NCBI GenBank assembly: GCA_016708875.1
Contig: JADJFA010000012.1
Location: 62,001-126,000, forward strand
Reading direction: 5' to 3'
DNA length: 64,000 nt
From: Lewinellaceae bacterium
GTDB lineage: Bacteria > Bacteroidota > Bacteroidia > Chitinophagales > Saprospiraceae
Shown here one piece after another: positions 56,331 through 64,000 of this stretch (the stretch's first letter is position 1; every line of letters starts with the position of its first letter). The position numbers were made by a program, and so were the translations under genes. Under the pieces are notes generated by a model. It was not told where the DNA came from. It ran no database searches and saw only the letters and a list, made by a program, of their open reading frames with translations.

Positions 56331-57348
56331 AAACCCTGCTTTATATCGGAAATATGCTTGCTGCTCATGGTATGCCTATATCTGTAATGGAAGAACATGG
56401 CCGCATGTTGGAACCGCATTTCAAGGTCTATTATGCTTCTAATAAAAAAAATAAAATACAACGGCTGTTGGATATGATTGCAGCATTCCTGCATAGACGC
56501 GGTGAAGCGGATTGCGTCATCATTGCAGTTTATAGCACCCTTAATTTTTACTAAGCCTGGATTATTGCCCTGCTTTGCAGTGTTTTCCGAAAACCTTATG
56601 TCGCTTATTTACATGGAGGCAATTTACCGAACAGGCTTGCCAGATTTCCACGGATGTCAAAATCAATTTTCGCCTATGCATTTATTAATGTTGCCCCTTC
56701 TGGTTATTTGAAAGCAGCGTTCGAGCAATCAGGCTTTAAAACCAGGCTGATACCAAATTTTATACAAATTCAACAGTATCCTTTCATCCAAAGAAGCAAT
56801 CTCCGTCCCCGTTTTCTTTGGGTACGATCCTTTGAAAAAACATATCATCCTGAAATGACCATTCAGGTTTTTGCTGCTATACTGGAAAAATACCCTGAAG
56901 CGCAACTCTGCATGGTCGGCCCCGACAAAGACGGGAGTATGGAACGCTGCAAACAACTTGCCTCTGATTTAATAATAGAAAGCCATATTCAATTTATGGG
57001 CGGGCTACAAAAATCTGAATGGATTTCCCTCGCCAAAGATTACGATATCTTCATTAGCACCCCCCATTTTGACAATACACCGGTAAGTGTCATGGAAGCC
57101 ATGGCGCTCGGGTTACCTGTCGTCTCTACAAATGTTGGTGGTGTGCCCTTCCTTTTTTGGATCATAAGGAAACAGGAATGCTAAGCCCCGATAATGATAT
57201 ACCTGGTATGCTTGACAATATTCAGACATTGCTGAATTCAGCCACATTAGCCAAAAACATTAGCCACAATGCGCGCCAAAAAGCCGAATCTTTTGATTGG
57301 AAAGTCGTGGAAAAAAAATGGCTCGAATTGTTGCATAACACCCCATGA
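56327..57348 (+). CDS. GT4-family glycosyltransferase (in-frame stop and frameshift)
   Basis: GTG/TTG-type start at 56327 overlapping the previous stop (MKTLLYIGNMLAAHGMPISV, where members have GNxLxxxGxxxS). A TAA near 56552 interrupts ...STLNFY[stop]AWIIALLCS, in the same frame that then gives FRKPYVAYLHGGNLPNRLAR. A frameshift near 57155 separates FISTPHFDNTPVSVMEAMAL (E-x7-E) from DHKETGMLSPDNDIPGMLD. It reads as one gene of about 340 codons. Donor unknown. Confidence 0.83.
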
Positions 57349-58764
57349 AATGGGCAACCCGTCTATATGCCAATAGTCCTTTATGGCTGCAAAACATTGC
57401 CGTTTCTGCTTACGGCTACACTTGGCAACGCCGTCGTTATGGCGGCATTTTCAAAAAAACACTTCAAGGTTTTAAAAACCGGGAGGACTTCACTACAGAA
57501 CAATTCAACGAGTATCAAACCCTTCAACTCCGCCGTCTGCTCCTACACGCTTTTGAAACTGTTCCGTATTATCAAAAGGCCTTCAAAGCATTGGGAATCA
57601 ATGGCTCTGATCTTCAAAAATTTGAATTGCGGGATTTGCCCCGGCTTCCATTTTAGAAAAAACACCCTCCGGAAATTGGGCACAAGCAATTTGATTTCTA
57701 AACAACCAGAACCCGGGAGACAGTTCTTTGGCAGCAGCGGAAGTACTGGAACACCTACCCAAATATTGTTTTCCCAACCCATGCACCAGCGTTGGAGCGC
57801 GGGCTTTGAAGCGCGTGTGCGGCATTGGGCTGGAGTTACAAGAGACAGTCCGCGTGGTATGATCGGTGGCCGACGAGTGGTGCCAGAAGGCTCGGCCAAA
57901 CGACCTTTTTATCGCTACAATTTTATCGAAAAGCAGACCTATTTTTCTGCGTACCATATCTCCGCAGCCAATGCCGCTGACTATTTGAAAGGCATGAAAA
58001 AACATAGCGTGACCTATATGAATGGTTATGCGATGAGCAATTATTTTCTTGCTCGTTTTTTGGAGGAAAATGCCCTCGAAGCCCCGACTTTAAAAGCAGT
58101 TTTGACAAGCAGTGAAAAACTCACGCCCGAAATGCGCGCCACTTTCCAGCGTGTGTATGGCTGCAAAACATACGACGCCTGGAGCGGTGTAGAAGCCTGT
58201 GGCCTGGTGTCAGAATGTGAACACGGGCGATTACATAGCAGTCCTGACATTGCCATTTTGGAATTCCTCGATCCTGATACAGGTCAACCCGCGCAGCCCG
58301 GCCAACTGGCAGAAGTGGTCTGTACAGGCTTGCTCAATTACGATCAACCGCTGATCCGTTACCGCATCGGTGATTTAATGCGCCTTTCTGAAGAACCTTG
58401 TCCCTGTGGACGACAAATGCCTGTGATTCAAGAAATTGTGGGCAGAATAGAAGATACGGTAATTGGTGCGGATGGGCGGGAAATACTGCGTTTTCACGGC
58501 ATTTTTGTCGGTATCCCCAGTATTGTGGAAGGGCAAATCATACAGCAGGATTACACCCATTTCGAGGTGAAAATTGTGGCTTCCAATGCTTTGACTGAAG
58601 CCGAGCGGCAACTTATTCATCAACGAATGAAAAGTCAACTAGGCGAAGTCAAAGTCGACATTATTGAAGTTGGCAATATCCCGCGTGAACCAAATGGGAA
58701 GTTTAAATCGGTGATTTCTAATATTAAAAGAAGCATATCTCTAAACGATGTAGGCCTCGGATGA
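57345..58764 (+). CDS. Phenylacetate-CoA-ligase-like adenylate-forming enzyme (CapK family, one frameshift)
   Basis: Overlaps the preceding stop (ATGA at 57345). First part 57345-~57650 (MKWATRLYANSPLWLQNIAV, LQLRRLLLHAFETVPYYQKA), then a shift near 57650, then FFGSSGSTGTPTQILFS (ATP-binding P-loop), VLTSSEKLTPEMR, YDAWSGVEACGLVSECEHGR, PLIRYRIGDL, IVGRIEDTVIGADGREI. Homologues called CapK occur in capsule loci; they activate an acyl group or amino acid by adenylation, but the product in polysaccharide modification is unproven. The stop lies inside an ACACGGAT-family arm. Confidence 0.85.
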
Positions 58765-58822
58765 CGCGGATGAGGCACGGATTTTTATTAATTCCGTGTC
58801 TTATCCGTGTCATCCGTGGCCC
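58753..58822. repeat. Inverted-repeat element (ACACGGAT family) between the CapK-like gene and wecB
   Basis: Left arm 58753-58785 (GGCCTCGGATGACGCGGATG...), right arm 58792-58822 (complement GGGCCACGGATGACACGGAT...), short loop. It contains the stop codon of the ligase gene. Confidence 0.8.
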
Positions 58823-58835
58823 AAAATGAACACCT

Positions 58836-59900
58836 TTGAAAATCATCACCGTCATAGGCGCCCGCCCCCAGTTCGTAAAAGCCGCAGTTGTGTCGCGGGC
58901 CTTTCGCGCATACCCTTCCATTGAAGAAAAGATCGTCCACACAGGCCAGCATTTTGATGCCAACATGTCGGATATCTTCTTTGAGGAAATGGATATTCCG
59001 CGTCCACATTTCAATCTGGAAATCAATAGTTTATCGCATGGTGCGATGACAGGAAGAATGCTGGAGCGCATTGAAGAAGTACTGCTTGCAGAAAAGCCCG
59101 ATGCTTTGTTGGTGTACGGCGATACGAATTCCACCCTGGCCGGAGCATTGGCTGCGCGGAAACTCCATATCCCGGTAATGCACGTGGAGGCCGGGCTGCG
59201 CAGCCACAACAACGCGATGCCCGAAGAAACCAATCGTATCCTCACCGACCGCATCAGCAAGGTGCTTTTTTGTCCCACCGAAACAGCGGTCAAAAACTTA
59301 CGGCTCGAAGGTTTTGAGCATTTCGACTGCACCATCTTACAATTGGGCGATGTGATGGAAGACGCCGCGATCTATTATGCGCCCAGGTCAACAAAGCGTT
59401 CCAACATCTTGAAAACCTTGCGCTTAGAAGGACACGACTTCGCACTTTGCACCCTGCACCGCGCCGAAAACACGGACGACCCGGCGCGTTTTCGCGCAAT
59501 CGTGGAAGCGCTGAACGAAACCGCAACTCGGATGCCAGTGGTACTACCGCTGCACCCGCGCACCCAAAAACTGCTTGAAAAAAACGGCCTCCAACTTAAT
59601 GCTATCGTCGTGCCGCCCCTCGGCTATTTTGATATGCTCAGCCTGTTACAGCACTGCTGTGTGGTAATGACCGATAGTGGTGGACTGCAAAAAGAAGCTT
59701 ATTTTTTTGGCAAATTCTGCCTGACGCTGCGCGATGACACCGAATGGACGGAACTCGTAGAGGAAGGATTCAATTTCCTGGTGGGAGCGGATAAAAATTT
59801 GATATTGAATACTTTGGAAGGGGTGTTTTCCAAAAAATTCCCGGAGAAGAAAGACTTCTTTGGAGGCGGTAAAGCATCGGCGAGGATCGCAAGAGTTTAA
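58836..59900 (+). CDS. wecB: UDP-N-acetylglucosamine 2-epimerase, non-hydrolysing
   Basis: 354 residues, TTG start (MKIITVIGARPQFVKAAVVS). ARPQFVK, VHTGQHFDANMSDIFFEE, VYGDTNSTLAGALAARKLHI, HVEAGLRSHNNAMPEETNRI, ADSGGLQKEA-type MTDSGGLQKEAYFFG. It converts UDP-GlcNAc-type sugars to the manno form. With the WbpB/WbpE-like enzymes a WbpI-type role (2,3-diacetamido-manno-uronate) is possible; the sequence alone does not separate WecB from WbpI. Confidence 0.92.
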   Translation: MKIITVIGARPQFVKAAVVSRAFRAYPSIEEKIVHTGQHFDANMSDIFFEEMDIPRPHFNLEINSLSHGAMTGRMLERIEEVLLAEKPDALLVYGDTNSTLAGALAARKLHIPVMHVEAGLRSHNNAMPEETNRILTDRISKVLFCPTETAVKNLRLEGFEHFDCTILQLGDVMEDAAIYYAPRSTKRSNILKTLRLEGHDFALCTLHRAENTDDPARFRAIVEALNETATRMPVVLPLHPRTQKLLEKNGLQLNAIVVPPLGYFDMLSLLQHCCVVMTDSGGLQKEAYFFGKFCLTLRDDTEWTELVEEGFNFLVGADKNLILNTLEGVFSKKFPEKKDFFGGGKASARIARV

Positions 59901-60129
59901 ACGCGGCTTGTTTGGCACGAATTACACTAATTAGCACTAATAAATTAGTGGCAATTAGCGTAATCGTGGCAAACCACCACCCCAATTTTCACCAACAAAA
60001 AAAAAAGGGGGAGGCAGCCAGCCGCCCGGCCCCCCACCCCCCCACCTACCAACACAAAAAAAAGACGCTACACCAATTTACACGAACAAAAAATTAGTGC
60101 CAATTCGTGAAATTAGTGGCAAACCCTAA
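59901..60129. repeat. Poor-quality repeat spacer (GCCACTAATT family)
   Basis: Inverted GCCAC...AATT words at 59914-59972 (left and right copies of the 32952 family) and a further copy at 60060-60125. Between them is an A- and C-rich stretch with runs of ten As, five Gs and seven Cs (59996-60063) that looks artefactual. No gene is supported. Confidence 0.6.
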
Positions 60130-61410
60130 ATGAAAATCCTAATCCTTACCCAATACTTCCCCCCTGAAACGGGCGCCCCGCAAAACCGGCTTTATGAAAT
60201 TGCGCTCCGGCTCAAGGCACTCGGAGCGGAAGTGTCAGTTTTAACTGGTTTTCCCAATTATCCAAAATACGAGGTATTTAAGGCGTATCAGGGCAAATTC
60301 TATCAAAGAGAGGATATGGATGGGCTGGATGTACACCGTGCTTATATCTACGCAAGGCCCGGCAAAGGACTGTTCAATCGAATGCTCAATTATGGTTCGT
60401 TTGTATTTTCCTCGCTATGGGTCGGGCTTTTTAAAGTCGGCAAAGCGGATCTGATTATTTGCGAATCGCCGCCGCTGTTTCTTGGCTGGACGGCGGTTTG
60501 GCTGAAACGCCGCCATCGCGCAAGGCTACTTTTCAACGTCTCCGATCTTTGGCCCGAAAGCATCCTCAAACTTGGATTGGTCAAAAACCCACTCCTCCTA
60601 AAGGCAAGTACTTGGCTGGAAGAATGGATTTACCAGAAATCAGATTTAATCTCTGGCCAAACCCAGGGCATTGTAGCCGACATCCGACGGCGATTCCCCC
60701 AAAAATCCTTTTTTTGGCTGAAAAATGGTGTGGATACAGCAGAACTTTTTAAGCGACTAACAAGCCGAAATTGGCGCGAGGAGCATGGGTTTGCCGAAAG
60801 TGATCTGTTGTTTTATTTCGGTGGATTGCTCGGCTACGCGCAAGGAATTGACTGCATCATCGAGGCTGCCATGCAATTGCGCGATTTGCCGCAGGTGAAA
60901 TTTGTCATCGTTGGGGAAGGGCCTGAAAAAGAACGACTTATGCAATTGAAACAAGATTTGAGGACCGAAAACGTTTTCTTTTTTCCAGGCGTTGCCAAAG
61001 CCGAAATCGCCGACGTTATCCAGGCAATGGACGTAGGTATCATTCCACTTCGCAAGCTGGATATTTTCCGCGGCGCAATCCCTTCCAAGATTTTTGAAAT
61101 CCTGTGCCTCAAAAAATCGGTGCTGCTCGGCATCGAAGGAGAAGCCAAAGCACTTTTTATCGAGGAGGGGAAGAGCGGCTGGGCATTTGAACCGGAAAAC
61201 GCTGGTGAATTGGCCGCGCTCATCAGACAAATTGCCTCCACACCTGAAATGTTGCAGGAAAAGGGCGAAAATGGTTACCGATATGTTCGTCAACACTTTG
61301 ACCGCCAGCAGATTGCAGATGATTTTTGGGAATTTTTAAATGGCAGTATCCCGGAACGCTGTTCCGGGAAGAAACAGGCCCGGAACAGCGTTCCGGGATA
61401 CAATCCATGA
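60130..61410 (+). CDS. GT4-family glycosyltransferase, WbuB-like
   Basis: 426 residues, intact. LILTQYFPPETGAPQNRLYE; TGFPNYPKYEVFKAYQGKFY; LLFNVSDLWPESILKLGLVK; FYFGGLLGYAQGIDCIIEAA; VIVGEGPEKERLMQLK; GIIPLRKLDIFRGAIPSKIF. The N-terminal PPETGAPQNR and DLWPES patterns are those of WbuB-type amino-sugar transferases; the donor is not proven. The last 14 residues are encoded by a palindromic repeat (61347-61400). Its stop overlaps the next gene (ATGA). Confidence 0.9.
   Translation: MKILILTQYFPPETGAPQNRLYEIALRLKALGAEVSVLTGFPNYPKYEVFKAYQGKFYQREDMDGLDVHRAYIYARPGKGLFNRMLNYGSFVFSSLWVGLFKVGKADLIICESPPLFLGWTAVWLKRRHRARLLFNVSDLWPESILKLGLVKNPLLLKASTWLEEWIYQKSDLISGQTQGIVADIRRRFPQKSFFWLKNGVDTAELFKRLTSRNWREEHGFAESDLLFYFGGLLGYAQGIDCIIEAAMQLRDLPQVKFVIVGEGPEKERLMQLKQDLRTENVFFFPGVAKAEIADVIQAMDVGIIPLRKLDIFRGAIPSKIFEILCLKKSVLLGIEGEAKALFIEEGKSGWAFEPENAGELAALIRQIASTPEMLQEKGENGYRYVRQHFDRQQIADDFWEFLNGSIPERCSGKKQARNSVPGYNP
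61347..61400. repeat. Palindromic repeat at the end of a glycosyltransferase gene
   Basis: TATCCCGGAACGCTGTTCCG with GG (61347-61368) and its exact inverse complement (61379-61400), 10-nt loop; each arm is itself a palindrome (CCCGGAAC/GTTCCGGG). Confidence 0.85.
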
Positions 61411-62090
61411 CAAAAAAAGACATTCTTGAATGGGACATTGCCACCTGGTCGCGAGCCTTGCGTTTTTGGGAGAAAACAATTTTAGCGCAAAATATCAATC
61501 TCCAAAACGGCTTGGAAATTGGCGCACACAACGGTGGAATCAGCCTTTTTTTCGCTAAAAAATACGGGGCGAAAATGGTGTGTAGTGACTTGGAACCTGC
61601 TTCAGCAAAAGCCAAATCCTTGCATGACAAACACAAGGTGAGTCGTCTCATTGAATATGCCGGAATCAATGCATCCGCCATTCCATACCCGGACGATTCC
61701 TTTGATTTTGTGGTGTTCAAATCAGTGCTCGGAGGTATCGGAAGAAACGGTCAAGCAGAAAAACAAAAACAAGCCCTTGCCGAAATCCACCGCGTATTAA
61801 AACCTGGCGGCGTACTGTTTTTTGCAGAAAACATGCGCGGCAGCGTATTGCACCGTTTGGCCCGCCGTGTTTTTATGCCTTGGGGAAAATCGTGGCGTTA
61901 TTTGAAAATCAAGGAATTGCGCAGATGGCTTTCCATTTTTGAATCCCATAAAATCCGTACCACTGGCTTTTTCGCAGCATTTGTACCGAAACCTGAGTGG
62001 CTGAAAACACTTGCTGCAAAAGTAGATTTGCTGTTCTTTTACCTGCCCCAAAAATGGGAATACGTCGCGTATGGGTTTGCAAGGAAGTAG
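61407..62090 (+). CDS. Class I SAM-dependent methyltransferase
   Basis: 227 residues from the ATG at 61407, which overlaps the stop of the upstream gene; an upstream start at 61326 would be inside that gene. SAM site LQNGLEIGAHNGGISLFFAK, acidic end VCSDLEPA, motif 2 DDSFDFVVFKSVLGGI, motif 3 IHRVLKPGGVLFFAENM. It probably methylates a sugar or lipid-linked intermediate of the polysaccharide; substrate unknown. Confidence 0.88.
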   Translation: MTKKDILEWDIATWSRALRFWEKTILAQNINLQNGLEIGAHNGGISLFFAKKYGAKMVCSDLEPASAKAKSLHDKHKVSRLIEYAGINASAIPYPDDSFDFVVFKSVLGGIGRNGQAEKQKQALAEIHRVLKPGGVLFFAENMRGSVLHRLARRVFMPWGKSWRYLKIKELRRWLSIFESHKIRTTGFFAAFVPKPEWLKTLAAKVDLLFFYLPQKWEYVAYGFARK

Positions 62091-62476
62091 ATTCAAGAAT
62101 CACCCCATCCATTCTAAAGGTCGAAGCAAAGTGGTTTTGAACACAACAAGTTTACGCCTGCTTGGATTTCAATCGAATCAATCTTCAAAAATCGATTTCA
62201 AAGGGTACACTTTTAGTTTTTGGAAAATTTATTTTTGGGCCATTCCCAAAGGGAATCCATGTTTATAGCAAGATAATCAAAGGTTTCACCGAAATCCCGA
62301 AGGGATTTTATGTAAAAAATCGGGCGACGCGACATAAAATCCCTTCGGGATTTCGACCAAATCTTCGGCATTGAGCTATAAATATGGATTCCCTTCAGGA
62401 ATGCTAAAACTGCCAAACTGAAAAAACTAAAAGTGTACCTCTTTAAAAAAATCGAATCATTCGGTTATTCCCTGTC
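62091..62476. other. Intergenic region holding the 240-bp hairpin
   Basis: No gene is seen. Bases 62201-62440 are a long nested palindrome (separate entry); the rest is ordinary, without a clear promoter box. Confidence 0.6.
62201..62440. repeat. Long nested inverted repeat (about 240 bp)
   Basis: Paired segments from outside in: AGGGTACACTTTTAGTTTTT (62202) with AAAACTAAAAGTGTACCT (62423); CCATTCCCAAAGGGAATCCA with TGGATTCCCTTCAGGAATGC; CCGAAATCCCGAAGGGATTT with AAATCCCTTCGGGATTTCG. No gene inside. Confidence 0.85.
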
Positions 62477-64000
62477 ATGAAACCACTCAGCTTTTTACTT
62501 GCCCTTTTGCCCGTCATTCTCTTCGCCCAGCGCCCACAAATCGCTGAGATTCGCAAGCTGAACGGCCATGCCACGCTCTACGTCAATCAACAACCCGAGT
62601 TGCCCTTTATGTATGCCCTTACCCATGTCACCGGCGGTCGCTGGAGCTGGGAAGAATTACCGGCACACAACCTCCGGCGTATGGGAGAAGCAGGAGTGCG
62701 GCTGTTTCAGGTGGATTTGTGGCTGGAGGATATTTGGAAGGCAAAGGAAAAACGTCTCGATATGGATCTGGCAAAACGGCAAATTCGAGGAGTGTTGGAT
62801 GCCTGTTCGGGCGGAGCTGTGGTGGTTCGTTTGCACCTCAACGCCCCAACCTGGTGGAATCAAACCCATCCCGAGGAATGCGTTCAATATGCCAATGGAC
62901 CGGTGGAGGATCTGCCAGTCGGGCCTCCGTTCAATCATGAGGACGGTGATATTTTGAGGGGAAAACGGGCGAGTTTGGCTTCAGTGCTTTGGCGTAATGA
63001 AGCAGGCAAAAAACTGCAAGAATTTTGCCGCCGACTGTCACGAACCCGCGAAGGAAAAGCGGTGATCGGAATACACATTTCCGGGGGCGTTTATGGCGAA
63101 TGGCATCCCTGGGGCTTTATCAAACAGGAGCCGGATATCAGCGAGCCGATGCAACAAGCCTTTCGCAAGTGGCTGAAAAACAAATACTTGTCCGACGAGA
63201 ATCTTCAAGCCGCCTGGGGAAACAAGCGTTTTACAATAGACAACGCCACGGTGCCGGACACCCTGGAACGCCGCTGCTGTGCGGACGGTTTTTTTCGCGA
63301 TCCGGCACTCGAACAAAGGGTCATGGACTTCTACCGCTGCCAGCAATCGGTAATCGCCGACGACATTGAATTCTTTTGCCGCACCGCAAAAGAACAATGG
63401 GGAAGGCCCTTGATTACAGGTGTTTTTTACGGTTATATGCAGTTCGGTTTGTGCCGGCAGGCCATGAACGGGCACCTCGAAGCTGAGCGCCTCCTGCAAA
63501 GTCCCTGGATTGACTATTTCGCAGGACCGCCGAGTTATTATGGCCCATGCCGAAAAGCAGGAGGTTCGGGTATGCAAAGGGCGCCCATTCATTCCATTCA
63601 ATTGCATGGTAAAATGTGGTTCGATGAAATAGACAACGGTTACCAGCAAGACAAACGCGAGCGCGATTTTGTCCGCTCTGATATGTTGGGGGATACGAAT
63701 TACCTGCCCTTGCTTCAAAGAAGCCTGTGGCTTCCACTTGTGCAAAACTGCGGACTTTGGCTGTACGATTTTGGGCCCCGGCGCAATACAGGTTGGTGGG
63801 ACAGCCCTATGTATCGGGAAGAAATAAAACGCCCCTTGCAGTATTTTCGAAGCAAATATGGCCGGGCGACAAAACCCGAATCGCAAGCGGCAGATGCCCT
63901 CGTGGTGTGGGATACGGAAAGTTATTATGCCGTGAAAAACGTAAGTACCAAGCATTGCGAAAAGGGGCTGGACGCCGCAGCCGAGGAACTTCAACGCAGT
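62477..64000 (+). CDS. Secreted glycoside-hydrolase-like protein (3' end beyond window)
   Basis: Open from the ATG at 62477 to the last base, 508 codons without a stop. Signal peptide KPLSFLLALLPVILFAQ. TIM-barrel-like sequence: GRWSWEELPAHNLRRMGEAG, LHLNAPTWWNQTHPEE, IGIHISGGVYGEWHPWGFI (Glu in GEWH as a possible acid/base), then HGKMWFDEIDNGYQQDKRER (Glu in DEID as a possible nucleophile). These positions resemble clan GH-A enzymes such as GH42 beta-galactosidases. The family assignment is tentative. It follows the long hairpin and may serve polysaccharide turnover. Confidence 0.7.
   Translation, partial: MKPLSFLLALLPVILFAQRPQIAEIRKLNGHATLYVNQQPELPFMYALTHVTGGRWSWEELPAHNLRRMGEAGVRLFQVDLWLEDIWKAKEKRLDMDLAKRQIRGVLDACSGGAVVVRLHLNAPTWWNQTHPEECVQYANGPVEDLPVGPPFNHEDGDILRGKRASLASVLWRNEAGKKLQEFCRRLSRTREGKAVIGIHISGGVYGEWHPWGFIKQEPDISEPMQQAFRKWLKNKYLSDENLQAAWGNKRFTIDNATVPDTLERRCCADGFFRDPALEQRVMDFYRCQQSVIADDIEFFCRTAKEQWGRPLITGVFYGYMQFGLCRQAMNGHLEAERLLQSPWIDYFAGPPSYYGPCRKAGGSGMQRAPIHSIQLHGKMWFDEIDNGYQQDKRERDFVRSDMLGDTNYLPLLQRSLWLPLVQNCGLWLYDFGPRRNTGWWDSPMYREEIKRPLQYFRSKYGRATKPESQAADALVVWDTESYYAVKNVSTKHCEKGLDAAAEELQRS

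Noticed and set aside
63038..63994. 318-codon frame on the minus strand at the right edge
   Set aside because: The plus strand has an open, signal-peptide-bearing frame from 62477 over the same bases, with enzyme-like motifs.
1..64000. tRNA or rRNA genes
   Set aside because: No cloverleaf or rRNA-like stretch was recognised by eye in either strand.

Overview
The window is a chromosomal segment of a member of the Bacteroidota, most likely Saprospiria- or Chitinophagia-like. This rests on type IX secretion (T9SS) C-terminal sorting domains on several secreted proteins, a hybrid two-component kinase with a propeller sensor and an AraC output domain, FtsZ ending in the Bacteroidota-type LHDNVD tail, promoter-like TAnnTTTG boxes preceded by TTG at 17-23 nt, and OmpA proteins with calcium-binding (TSP3) linkers. 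No species is claimed.

Layout. Bases 1-11550: the C-terminal part of a DEAD-box RNA helicase (+), then three large minus-strand genes (a T9SS-sorted propeller protein, a badly interrupted hybrid sensor kinase, and a T9SS-sorted protein with HYR-like and repeated modules). Bases 11859-31081: a complete division and cell-wall (dcw) cluster on the minus strand, transcribed mraZ-rsmH-ftsL-ftsI-murE-mraY-murD-glycosyltransferase-ftsW-GxxExxY-murG-lipoprotein-murC-ftsQ-four-helix-bundle-ftsA-ftsZ. Bases 31624-39177: OmpA-like protein, DUF72 protein, subtilisin-like protease, small T9SS protein, HerA-like ATPase and a NUDIX hydrolase. Bases 39255-62090: a Wzx/Wzy-type exopolysaccharide locus on the plus strand, with a winged-helix regulator, nucleotide-sugar genes (dehydrogenase, aminotransferase, 3-dehydrogenase, 4-epimerase, 2-epimerase), Wza and Wzc export proteins, a flippase, a polymerase, six glycosyltransferases, a CapK-like ligase and a methyltransferase. 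The right edge holds the start of a secreted glycoside-hydrolase-like gene that runs out of the window.

How the parts work together. The dcw genes make lipid II from UDP-MurNAc (MurC, MurD, MurE, MraY, MurG) and build the septum (FtsZ, FtsA, FtsQ, FtsL, FtsW, FtsI); MraZ-type boxes lie in the promoter of the cluster. The polysaccharide locus would make uronic-acid-type amino sugars, assemble a repeat unit on a lipid carrier, flip and polymerise it, and export it through Wza/Wzc.

The most striking feature is the palindromic DNA. Most spacers of the dcw cluster hold an inverted-repeat element or a half element built from short degenerate tandem words, and several families are represented. Two of these elements carry a gene: a four-helix-bundle (23S intervening-sequence-type) protein in 14933-15456 and a GxxExxY protein in 19292-19819. 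Empty copies of both arm families lie in neighbouring spacers. Other short palindromes sit in frame inside MurE (twice), MurD, MurG and a WbpE-like aminotransferase. Gene stop codons repeatedly fall inside or next to an element arm.

Caution: many genes, including essential ones (ftsZ, ftsA, murC, murD, murE), carry single-base frameshifts, often at A/T runs, or in-frame stops. The simplest reading is residual consensus error in the assembly. I therefore give whole-gene spans and state where the breaks are.
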